Origin: Gammaproteobacteria bacterium
Lineage (GTDB): Bacteria > Pseudomonadota > Gammaproteobacteria > SZUA-229
Direction of reading: 5' to 3'
Assembly (NCBI GenBank): GCA_015484935.1
Contig: WFUQ01000156.1
Coordinates: forward strand, 1-12,323
DNA: 12,323 nt
The translations under genes and the position numbers were made by a program. Of the stretch, positions 1 to 6,718 are shown in pieces (positions within the stretch are counted from its first letter, which is position 1; the number at the start of each line of letters is the position of its first letter). The notes under the pieces were generated by a model, which saw nothing but the letters and a program-made list of their open reading frames with translations, ran no database searches and was not told the origin of the DNA.

Positions 1-1
1 C

Positions 2-289
2 GACAGTGACTTCGTACAGGCGCTACCGACTGCGCTGATGAAACCGCTCAGCGGCAGCGGCGCACGTGCGATGATGCTGGAGACCATGAACACCTACGGT
101 GTCGATTCATTCGCCGCTACCGTCGCCGCCATCATGCAGGGCAGCACCGAAACCACGTTCTATGTTCTGGCTGTCTATTTCGGCAGTGTCGGTATCCGGC
201 ATGTCCGACATGCCATCGCTTGTGCCTTGTTGGCAGATTTGACCGGAATTGTGGTTGCGATTCTGGCAGGCTACTGGTTTTTCCATTAA
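2..289 (+). CDS. SpmB-like nucleoside-recognition membrane protein (3' end only)
   Basis: This is the C-terminal 95 or so residues of a protein whose start lies left of the window; the reading frame is open from base 2 to the TAA at 287-289. The residues PTALMKPLSGSGAR followed by a QGSTETTFYVLAVYFGSVGI stretch are characteristic of the C-terminal 'Gate'/nucleoside-recognition domain of spore maturation protein B and of the SpmA-SpmB fusions found in many non-sporulating proteobacteria. The tail is a hydrophobic segment ending in an aromatic run (YWFFH), consistent with an inner-membrane protein. The family name is historical: in proteobacteria the function is unknown and a transport role is only suspected. 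It ends 48 bp before the TatT gene, which may have its own promoter, so operon membership is unclear. The family call is fairly sure; whether it is an SpmA-SpmB fusion cannot be told from this fragment. Confidence 0.82.
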   Translation, partial: DSDFVQALPTALMKPLSGSGARAMMLETMNTYGVDSFAATVAAIMQGSTETTFYVLAVYFGSVGIRHVRHAIACALLADLTGIVVAILAGYWFFH

Positions 290-323
290 GCTAGATAAAC
301 ATCTGATACCTCACAAAAATTAC

Positions 324-329
324 TAGAAT
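324..329 (+). promoter_or_regulatory. possible -10 element directly in front of tatT
   Basis: TAGAAT differs from the TATAAT consensus at one position and lies 8 bp before the ATG at 338. No good -35 hexamer was found 16-18 bp upstream. If it is used, transcription would start only one to three bases before the ATG, giving an almost leaderless mRNA. This agrees with the absence of a Shine-Dalgarno sequence in front of this gene. Low confidence, because a single hexamer is weak evidence. Confidence 0.25.
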
Positions 330-337
330 CGATTTAT

Positions 338-1204
338 ATGGACAGCAGACTCGGCTTACTCGCTACCTTACTCTCACTCACATTGCTGAGCGCATGCTCC
401 ATGGATCAGATGCTGGTACGTGCATCGCTACCCATGATCGAAGGTGGTGTCACCGCACTCAACACGGAGACCGACCTCGAACTCGCCGAAGATTCGATAC
501 CGACCAACATCGAACTGCTGGAAGGCATGATCACCATCGATCCGACCAACGAAGAGCTGCACACCTATGCCGCACAGGCATATTACGGTCTCGCATACGG
601 TTTCAACGAAGACTATAAACCGGTCCGCGCCGGTAAATTCTATGTCCGTGGTCTGAAGCACGGCCTCGCAGCGTTGCAGGAAAAAGGCATGGAGAACGCG
701 CTCAACGGTTCACTGGAAAAACTGCAGAAAGAATTACAATCCATGGACGAAGATGATCTGGGCGCTCTGTTCTGGACTGCCAGCAACTGGGCGAAATGGA
801 TAGACATGAACCGTGACAAACCCGAGGGCATCGCACAACTGCCACGCGCAACCGCCCTGATGCAGCGCGTACTCGAGATCGACGACACCTACTATCACGG
901 TGGTGCGCATATGTACTTCGGTGTCTACTACGGCGCACGCTCTCCCATGTTCGGCGGCGATTTCAAAAAAGCGCGTTATCATTTCGATCGTGCCCGCGAG
1001 ATCACCGATGGCAAGTTACTGGTTCCCGACCTGTTGCAGGCTCAATACCTCGCACGACAGGAGTTCGATCTGGAAGATTTCCACAACCGCCTGACCAGGA
1101 TCATCGAAGCACCGGATGATCTGTATCCGGAACTCGGCCTGTTGAATGCCGTCACTAAACGCAAGGCCAGACTCTTACTGAACAAGGAGCAGAAATGGTT
1201 TTAA
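338..1204 (+). CDS. tatT: TRAP-transporter accessory lipoprotein, TatT family
   Basis: The 288-residue protein starts with a lipoprotein signal: a hydrophobic stretch from about residue 5, then the lipobox LLSAC with the lipidated cysteine at position 20. The next residues, SMDQ, give Ser at +2, so outer-membrane sorting is expected. The rest is soluble and helical, with TPR-like segments such as the one around TNEELHTYAAQAYYGLAYGF. This pattern, together with the dctP, dctQ and dctM genes directly downstream, matches the TatT component first described for Treponema pallidum Tp0956. There TatT forms a trimer that associates with the substrate-binding protein and may hand over a hydrophobic ligand. 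The gene overlaps dctP by 10 bp and carries its ribosome-binding site, so the two are translationally coupled. There is no clear Shine-Dalgarno before the ATG at 338; the start is set by the signal peptide. Family assignment is good; the ligand is unknown. Confidence 0.85.
   Translation: MDSRLGLLATLLSLTLLSACSMDQMLVRASLPMIEGGVTALNTETDLELAEDSIPTNIELLEGMITIDPTNEELHTYAAQAYYGLAYGFNEDYKPVRAGKFYVRGLKHGLAALQEKGMENALNGSLEKLQKELQSMDEDDLGALFWTASNWAKWIDMNRDKPEGIAQLPRATALMQRVLEIDDTYYHGGAHMYFGVYYGARSPMFGGDFKKARYHFDRAREITDGKLLVPDLLQAQYLARQEFDLEDFHNRLTRIIEAPDDLYPELGLLNAVTKRKARLLLNKEQKWF
1184..1189 (+). promoter_or_regulatory. ribosome-binding site of dctP inside tatT
   Basis: AAGGAG lies within the last codons of tatT, five bases before the ATG at 1195. 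It fixes the dctP start inside the tatT frame, giving a 10-bp overlap, and suggests coupled translation at matched levels. Confidence 0.75.
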
Positions 1205-2232
1205 GACTGGGAATTTTTTTACTGGCAGCACTGATCTCGACTGCCGGTTCAGCCAAAGAAGTCTACACATTAAAATTTGCCACCCTGATCCCTTCCGGCA
1301 CTTCCTGGACAAAAGTTCTGGATGACTGGATAGAGGAGATCGAAACCAAAAGTGATGGCAGGATAAAAGTGAAGATGTATCCCGGTGGCATCATGGGCGA
1401 CGAACCCGATGTCATCCGCAAGATGCGCAAAGGCCAGTTACACGGCGGCCTGTTCACCGGCTACGGCATCGGCAGGATCTATTCGCCTGCGCGCGTACTG
1501 GAGATCCCGTTCCTGTTCCGCGACACCGACGAATCCGATTATGTGCGCGATAAGCTGATGCCGGAGATAGAAGCCGGTTTCAGAGACAGCGGTTTCGAAC
1601 TACTGGGTTGGCCGGAAGTCGGCTTCATCCACTTCTTTTCCAAACATCGCATCGACTCTCTGGAAGACATCAAAAAAAGTCGCATCTGGTTATGGCAGGG
1701 TGACCCGTTGGGCGAAGCATTTTTCAGTGCGTCTGGTGTCTCCCCCGTACCGCTATCTATCATCGACGTGTACACACAACTGTCGGCCGCACATGGCAGC
1801 ATCGATACGGTATACGCCTCTCCCTTCGGTGCTATCGCACTGCAATGGCATACCCAGCTTAAATACGGCACCAAGGTTCCGCTGACTAACGCCATCGGCG
1901 GACTCATCATCAGTGGTCGTTTTTTTAACAAGCTGCCTGCAGACCTGCAACAACTGCTCAAGACCACCGGCAAGATAGCCAGCGACAAGATCAGGCAATA
2001 TGCTCGCGAAGAAAATACGAAAAGTATCGATATCCTGCGTGATCAGGGTATGGAATTCTTATGGACACAGGATGAAGTCGTGTTCAAAAAACTGATCGAG
2101 ATACGCGACAAGGCAGCCAAACATCTGGTGGAAAGCAACTACATACCGAAAGACCTGTTCGACCGGGTACGCGCTGCACTGGTCGAAATCCGGCCACCGG
2201 AAAATACAAACTCGATATCGCTGACACACTGA
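1195..2232 (+). CDS. dctP: TRAP transporter periplasmic substrate-binding protein, DctP family (TatT-associated type)
   Basis: The 345-residue precursor has a Sec signal peptide (hydrophobic core at residues 4-17, likely cleavage after AGSA at about 20). The mature protein begins YTLKFATLIPSGTSW and has the DctP fold markers: KVKMYPGGIMGDEPDVIRKM near 58-77 and the PVPLSIIDVYTQL region near 185-196. It binds the solute in the periplasm and delivers it to the DctQ-DctM permease. In most TRAP binding proteins an arginine in a K-I/L-R-V-P motif pairs with the substrate carboxylate (Arg147 in SiaP). Aligned by eye without gaps, this protein has RIWLW at 163-167, placing Trp165 at that position. 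The following VDGQENP-type segment is replaced by IDTVYASP (203-210). Both changes point to a subclass that does not bind simple carboxylates in the standard way. The start has a strong ribosome-binding site inside tatT. The family is certain; the ligand is unknown. Confidence 0.93.
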   Translation: MVLRLGIFLLAALISTAGSAKEVYTLKFATLIPSGTSWTKVLDDWIEEIETKSDGRIKVKMYPGGIMGDEPDVIRKMRKGQLHGGLFTGYGIGRIYSPARVLEIPFLFRDTDESDYVRDKLMPEIEAGFRDSGFELLGWPEVGFIHFFSKHRIDSLEDIKKSRIWLWQGDPLGEAFFSASGVSPVPLSIIDVYTQLSAAHGSIDTVYASPFGAIALQWHTQLKYGTKVPLTNAIGGLIISGRFFNKLPADLQQLLKTTGKIASDKIRQYAREENTKSIDILRDQGMEFLWTQDEVVFKKLIEIRDKAAKHLVESNYIPKDLFDRVRAALVEIRPPENTNSISLTH

Positions 2233-2245
2233 TACAGTCGTTACA

Positions 2246-2707
2246 TTGTTAGACACTCTACACAGTCATCTGGTCACGGTCGAAAAATGGACCGTCAATC
2301 TCAGCCTGTTATTGATGTTGGGTCTGTCGGTGTTCCAGATGCTGGTACGCAACCTGTTCGACATGGGCTTTCCGGAGATCGACATCATCAACCGCAACCT
2401 GTTGATCATCTGCGGTATGCTCGGCGCGGTACTGGCTACTTCGCATCTGCATCATATCAAGGTGGATGCGCTGGCAACTTTTTTCAGTATCGAAGTACTG
2501 GCATTGCTGAAGATCCCACTGGCACTGTTCTCGGCCACGATCTGCTTCGCCATGGTGTATTACTCAGTCATCTTCTGTCTGGATGAATGGGAGTTCGCAC
2601 CACCGAACGAAAGATGGACCCTGCCTTTCACCCTGATATACCCGATCGGTTTCACCCTGCTGGGCTTGCACTTCCTGTACCAGTGTAAAGCCGACACATC
2701 GCAATGA
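2246..2707 (+). CDS. dctQ: TRAP transporter small permease subunit, DctQ
   Basis: The 153-residue protein has four predicted membrane helices (about 17-35, 50-68, 85-110 and 126-146), the standard topology of the TRAP Q subunit. It contains the typical LVRNLF segment after helix 1 and the HHIKVDAL segment after helix 2. It pairs with DctM to form the membrane part of the secondary, usually sodium-driven, transporter. The start is taken as TTG at 2246: an in-frame stop at 2222-2224 lies upstream, no ATG or GTG lies between, and starting at the next Met (residue 24) would cut away much of helix 1. The gap to the dctP stop is 13 bp with no convincing Shine-Dalgarno, so re-initiation after dctP is likely. 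The 3' end overlaps dctM by 4 bp (ATGA). In T. pallidum the Q and M subunits of the TatT system are fused; here they are separate. Confidence 0.88.
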   Translation: MLDTLHSHLVTVEKWTVNLSLLLMLGLSVFQMLVRNLFDMGFPEIDIINRNLLIICGMLGAVLATSHLHHIKVDALATFFSIEVLALLKIPLALFSATICFAMVYYSVIFCLDEWEFAPPNERWTLPFTLIYPIGFTLLGLHFLYQCKADTSQ

Positions 2708-3966
2708 TCATCCTCACTCTATCGTTGGTCTTCATCGCACTGATCGGCGCCCCCTTGTTCACCGTGCTCGCAGCCGGCGGACTGCTGGCCAGCTACGCTG
2801 CTGACATCAGTCCGGATATCCTCATCATCGAGATGCATCGCCTGGCATCGTCACCCAATATGATTGCTCTGCCACTGTTCACGCTGGCGGGTGTGCTCAT
2901 GGCGGGTGGCGGCGCTGCCAAACGCCTGGTCAGTTTCTATAAAGCTGCTTTCGGCTGGATGCCCGGCGGACTTGCCATCGTCACTATAATCTCCTGCGCT
3001 TTCTTTACCGCATTTTCCGGCGCATCCGGTGTCACCATTCTGGCACTGGGCGGCCTGCTCTACCCCATGTTACGGCGCGAAGGGTATCGCTATCGATTCT
3101 CTTTCGGGCTACTCACCACATCAGGTTCACTGGGGCTGCTATTTCCTCCCAGTCTGGCGGTGATACTGTTCTCGATCGTCGCGGGCATCAGCATCAAGGA
3201 TATGTTCTTTGCCGGTATCATCCCCGGCATCATCCTCATGGTGTTACTGACCTTCTACAGCTTCTACGACACCAACCATTTCAAACTGCCCAAGCATCAA
3301 TTCAGACTGCGCGCCGCATTCAAAACGGCGAAGAACTGCAGCTGGGATCTGGTCATGCCGGTGGCGATACTCATCGGTATCTTCGGTGGTTATGTGTCGA
3401 TCACGGAAGCGGCTGCGACCACGGCTGCCTACGTGCTCTTCATCGAGACAGTCATATATAAAGAGATCGACATAAAAAAAGACCTGCCGCATCTGCTCGC
3501 CGAATGCAGCATCCTGTTCGGCAGTATCCTCATCATACTGGTGATCGCACTGGGGCTGACCAATCTGCTCATCGATGCGCAACTGCCCAACAAACTGCTC
3601 AACCTGATGCAGGCATATGTCGATTCACAGCTTCAGTTCCTGATCCTGATGAACCTGTTCCTGCTGCTGGTCGGCGCCATGATGGACATCTTCTCTGCCA
3701 TCGTGGTGATCGTGCCGCTACTGCTACCGCTGGCGCAGCAATACGGCATCCATCCCGCACACCTCGGTGTTATCTTTCTGGCGAATCTGGAGATCGGCTA
3801 CTCGACCCCACCGGTCGGCATCAATCTGTTCATCGCCAGCCAGCGGTTCAAGGAGCCGGTCACGACGCTGTTCAGATCGTGTCTGCCGTTTCTGCTGGTG
3901 ATGCTGGTCTGGCTCATGCTGGTGACCTATATCCCCTACCTGTCGCTGTGGTGGATGAACGAATAA
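2704..3966 (+). CDS. dctM: TRAP transporter large permease subunit, DctM
   Basis: The 420-residue length is normal for DctM (about 425). It is strongly hydrophobic throughout, with roughly a dozen membrane segments. Family signatures include ALPLFTLAGVLMAGGGAAKR near 55-74, the FFTAFSGASGVTILALGGLL region near 100-119, and GSLGLLFPPSLAVILFSIVA near 146-165, with the conserved double-proline loop. A second pseudo-repeat carries MMDIFSAIVVIVPLLLPLA and IGYSTPPVGINLF, again with a conserved PP. DctM forms the transport channel and couples solute uptake to an ion gradient in the inner membrane. Its ATG overlaps the dctQ stop (ATGA), so the two subunits are translationally coupled. It closes the tatT-dctP-dctQ-dctM operon; a small inverted repeat follows. 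Confidence 0.94.
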   Translation: MIILTLSLVFIALIGAPLFTVLAAGGLLASYAADISPDILIIEMHRLASSPNMIALPLFTLAGVLMAGGGAAKRLVSFYKAAFGWMPGGLAIVTIISCAFFTAFSGASGVTILALGGLLYPMLRREGYRYRFSFGLLTTSGSLGLLFPPSLAVILFSIVAGISIKDMFFAGIIPGIILMVLLTFYSFYDTNHFKLPKHQFRLRAAFKTAKNCSWDLVMPVAILIGIFGGYVSITEAAATTAAYVLFIETVIYKEIDIKKDLPHLLAECSILFGSILIILVIALGLTNLLIDAQLPNKLLNLMQAYVDSQLQFLILMNLFLLLVGAMMDIFSAIVVIVPLLLPLAQQYGIHPAHLGVIFLANLEIGYSTPPVGINLFIASQRFKEPVTTLFRSCLPFLLVMLVWLMLVTYIPYLSLWWMNE

Positions 3967-3969
3967 ATC

Positions 3970-3986
3970 GCACCAAATCTTGGTGC
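3970..3986 (+). terminator. small inverted repeat after dctM (weak terminator or operator)
   Basis: GCACCA and TGGTGC form a perfect 6-bp stem around a 5-base loop (AATCT), three bases after the dctM stop and 69 bp before fadD. No run of T follows the stem on the + strand, so an efficient intrinsic terminator is doubtful. The 17-bp near-palindrome could equally be a binding site for a dimeric repressor controlling fadD. The function is undecided. Confidence 0.35.
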
Positions 3987-4044
3987 AAATAACAGCTGAC
4001 CGCGTTAATCTAGGCTATCACTGCACACCACCACACTGCGTAAA

Positions 4045-4050
4045 AGGAGA
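4045..4050 (+). promoter_or_regulatory. ribosome-binding site of fadD
   Basis: AGGAGA within TAAAAGGAGAAA lies five bases before the ATG at 4056. It is one of the strongest Shine-Dalgarno sequences in the window and supports both this start and high translation of fadD. Confidence 0.75.
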
Positions 4051-4055
4051 AACCC

Positions 4056-5729
4056 ATGTCAAAACCCTGGTTAGCCAGTTACCCGCCCGGTGTACCCGAA
4101 GAGATATCCATCGATGAATTTTCTTCAGTTGCAGATATATTCGATCAATGCACAAAGAAATACGCCGACTTCCCCATGTACTCCAATTTCGGCAAGGACA
4201 TCAGCTACCGCCAGACTGAAGAATATACATCCCGGTTAGGTGCCTATCTGAAGAACGATCTGGGACTGGAACACGGCGCACGGGTCGCAGTGATGATGCC
4301 GAACCTGCTGCAGAACCCTGTCGCTATCTTCGGCATACTGCGAGCCGGTCTGGTGGTGGTGAACACCAACCCCCTGTATACCGCACGTGAACTCAAACAT
4401 CAGCTCAATGACTCCGGCGCCGAAGCCATCATCATCGTCGAGAACTTCGCTTCGGTGTTACAGGAAGTGATCGATGACACACCGGTAAAACATGTCATCA
4501 TCACCAGGATGGGCGACCTGCTCGACTTCCCGAAGGCAGCGATCATCAATCTGGTGGTCAAGCATGTCAAAAAGATGGTGCCCGCATTTGATCTGCCACA
4601 GGCCGTGTCTTTCAAGACTGCGCTGAAACAGGGCGCGAAACACGCTTTCGAAACGATTCCGACCGGCCATGATGATATCGCCTTCCTGCAGTACACCGGC
4701 GGCACGACCGGTGTCTCCAAAGGCGCCGTCCTCACCAACAAGAACATGGTCGCCAATGTTCAGCAGGCGACAGCATGGGTGAACTCGACCGTGGGCGACC
4801 TGAAACACACCATCATCACGGCATTGCCGCTGTACCACATCTTTTCGCTGACAGCGAACTGTCTCACCTTCATGCGTTTCGGCTGGAAGAACCACCTGAT
4901 CACCAATCCCCGCGACATGAAAGGTTTCGTCAAGGAGTTACAGAAAACCGAATTTGCCGGTATGACCGGGGTCAATACACTGTTCAATGGCCTGCTCAAT
5001 CAACCCGAATTCAGAAACCTCGATTTCACCAAATTCGTCATCGCACTGGGTGGCGGCATGGCGGTACAACGGGCGGTCGCACAACGCTGGAAAGAAGTGA
5101 CAGGCACCACACTGGTCGAAGCCTATGGTCTGACCGAAACCTCTCCGGCCGCCTGCATGAACCCGATGAACCTCGAGGCCTTCAATGGCAAGATCGGTCT
5201 GCCTATCTCGTCCACCGAGGTCTCCATACAGGATGATGAATGGAACATGCTCGAACTGGGCGAGAACGGTGAGATCTGTATACGCGGCCCACAGGTGATG
5301 CAAGGCTACTGGAAGCGTCCCAAAGAAACCGCCAACGTACTGAGCGCTGATGGCTGGTTACATACCGGCGACATCGGCTTTATGGACGAAAAAGGCTTCG
5401 TCCAGATAGTCGACCGCAAGAAAGACATGATACTGGTCTCGGGTTTCAACGTATTCCCCAACGAAGTCGAAGGTTTTATCGCTGAACATGAAGGTGTGCT
5501 GGAAGTCGGTGTCATCGGCGCACCCGATGACAGATGCGGTGAAACAGTGATGGCAGTCGTGGTCAAGAAAGACCCTGGCCTGACCGAAGAAGACCTGATA
5601 AAACACTGCCGTGATGGTCTGACGAACTACAAGGTACCCAAACACATCATCTTTGCGGATGACCTGCCAAAGACCAATGTCGGTAAGATATTACGTCGAG
5701 AATTGAGAGACAAGTACGTCCATGCCTAG
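4056..5729 (+). CDS. fadD: long-chain fatty acid--CoA ligase (FadD)
   Basis: The 557-residue enzyme matches FadD-type acyl-CoA synthetases in length and layout. It converts a fatty acid, ATP and CoA to acyl-CoA, AMP and pyrophosphate at the inner face of the cytoplasmic membrane, feeding beta-oxidation or lipid synthesis. Visible motifs in order: the phosphate-binding loop YTGGTTGVSKGA at 213-224, ALPLYHIFSLT near 256-266, the adenine-binding YGLTETSP at 357-364, TGD at 437-439, and the fatty-acyl-CoA signature covering DGWLHTGDIGFMDEKG to NVFPNEVE (about 432-472). The hinge is DRKKD at 453-457, and the catalytic lysine K544 lies in PKTNVGKILRREL. No key residue is missing. The start is supported by a strong ribosome-binding site. 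It follows the TRAP operon on the same strand after 89 bp that contain an inverted repeat, so it may be partly read through from that operon or have its own promoter. Chain-length preference cannot be read from the sequence. Confidence 0.95.
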   Translation: MSKPWLASYPPGVPEEISIDEFSSVADIFDQCTKKYADFPMYSNFGKDISYRQTEEYTSRLGAYLKNDLGLEHGARVAVMMPNLLQNPVAIFGILRAGLVVVNTNPLYTARELKHQLNDSGAEAIIIVENFASVLQEVIDDTPVKHVIITRMGDLLDFPKAAIINLVVKHVKKMVPAFDLPQAVSFKTALKQGAKHAFETIPTGHDDIAFLQYTGGTTGVSKGAVLTNKNMVANVQQATAWVNSTVGDLKHTIITALPLYHIFSLTANCLTFMRFGWKNHLITNPRDMKGFVKELQKTEFAGMTGVNTLFNGLLNQPEFRNLDFTKFVIALGGGMAVQRAVAQRWKEVTGTTLVEAYGLTETSPAACMNPMNLEAFNGKIGLPISSTEVSIQDDEWNMLELGENGEICIRGPQVMQGYWKRPKETANVLSADGWLHTGDIGFMDEKGFVQIVDRKKDMILVSGFNVFPNEVEGFIAEHEGVLEVGVIGAPDDRCGETVMAVVVKKDPGLTEEDLIKHCRDGLTNYKVPKHIIFADDLPKTNVGKILRRELRDKYVHA

Positions 5730-5820
5730 AGAAACCCTGATTTATTCGGAGTTCCCTGGAGCTGGTTCGCGATGATACGCTACACTACAGATATCACCAC
5801 ACTACAAAAAGCAGATAAAT

Positions 5821-6471
5821 ATGGGCTTGCGCAACCTGTCAGTAAGACTTCTCACCCGTCTGGATAAATGTTCTCCACGACCTGTCCTCTATCCATTCGT
5901 GATGAGCGACGATGAGAAAAAACTTTTCACTGAATCAATCAGGCATTCCAGAGGCTTCCTCGAATTCGGACTCGGTGGCAGCACATTGCGTACCCTGCAG
6001 AAATCAAAAGCCAGGATATTCTCGGTCGAATCCAGTGACGACTGGATCGAATACATGCGCGGCTATCGTCCTATCCGGTCATCTGAGAACAAACGACTGG
6101 TCATCCATCATGTAGACATCGGCCCTACCCGCGAATGGGGCCGCCCCGTATCTGACGAACAGAGACATCTGTTCCCGGCATATTCGTCGAGCATCTTTGA
6201 TGTCATAGATAGCGCCGAGATCGACACAGCTATCGTCGACGGTCGGTTCAGGGTCGCCTGCACATTAAAGATCATCCTCGAATGTCATACGAATCCGGAC
6301 TTCCGCATACTCATCCATGACTTCTGGAACCGCGAAAAATATCATCCGGTACTCAAATATCTCGATGTCGTAGACCGAGTTGACACACTTGCACTATTTG
6401 CTATAAAACCCGGGAATGATCTGGACGAGATCGCCAGAGAATACGAAAATTTTCAGTTCAACCCTGACTGA
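5821..6471 (+). CDS. orphan Rossmann-fold protein resembling a class I SAM-dependent methyltransferase
   Basis: I do not recognise a named family for this 216-residue protein. No signal peptide or membrane helix is evident, so it is probably cytoplasmic. Its core looks like a class I SAM-binding fold: glycine-rich LEFGLGGST at 47-55 (motif I), an acidic strand end IFSVES with Glu70, a VDIGPTREWG segment at 98-107, the strand IDTAIVDGRFR at 134-144, and ILIHDFWNR at 163-171. The VDGRFR and HDFW motifs resemble those in uncharacterised methyltransferase-like proteins often found near polysaccharide genes; that is recollection, not a search. No glycan genes are seen here. It lies 91 bp after fadD with no clear Shine-Dalgarno before the ATG and a long untranslated gap on each side, so it looks like a single-gene unit. 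Its substrate is unknown, and methyl transfer itself is an inference. Confidence 0.7.
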   Translation: MGLRNLSVRLLTRLDKCSPRPVLYPFVMSDDEKKLFTESIRHSRGFLEFGLGGSTLRTLQKSKARIFSVESSDDWIEYMRGYRPIRSSENKRLVIHHVDIGPTREWGRPVSDEQRHLFPAYSSSIFDVIDSAEIDTAIVDGRFRVACTLKIILECHTNPDFRILIHDFWNREKYHPVLKYLDVVDRVDTLALFAIKPGNDLDEIAREYENFQFNPD

Positions 6472-6718
6472 TACTCACCGTGCAACTGATACATATCGCA
6501 CACCAACGCATCGATAACAAGAGAACAAAAATGCAACGCTACCCTGTAAAGATTCACTGAGATCAACCGATATTACCGGATAGGTCAACATTGAACTTTT
6601 TCGAGCATGCAGGTCTATCAGTTTTAGCTTTTTCGATACTTATTGTCAGCACGACCTCAATGCGGCCAACGATAAGTTCCTTGCAACTCCTTACCTTAAA
6701 TAACACAGGTCAACACCG
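6472..6718 (+). promoter_or_regulatory. 247-bp gene-free stretch upstream of nhaA with direct repeats and a tiny ORF
   Basis: No conserved gene is seen here. The stretch is more A+T-rich than its neighbours and presumably holds the nhaA promoter. It contains two exact 9-bp direct repeats: AGGTCAACA at 6582-6590 and 6707-6715, the second ending three bases before the nhaA ATG, and CTTTTTCGA at 6596-6604 and 6628-6636. A nine-codon ORF (MQRYPVKIH) runs from 6531 to 6560 behind an AAGAG sequence and could be a leader peptide or chance. TTGAAC at 6591-6596 resembles a -35, but no good -10 lies at the right distance, so no promoter is placed. nhaA genes in some bacteria are controlled by ion-responsive regulators or riboswitches. 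I cannot match this sequence to a known motif by eye. Confidence 0.35.

Noticed and set aside
1539..1988. A 149-codon minus-strand open frame inside dctP
   Set aside because: It is antisense to a well-conserved gene, with no recognisable domain and no ribosome-binding signal.
3504..3992. A 162-codon open frame overlapping the end of dctM in another frame
   Set aside because: Its composition is rich in Q, H, R and A, typical of an out-of-frame reading of a membrane-protein gene, with no ribosome-binding site, while dctM is fully conserved in its own frame.
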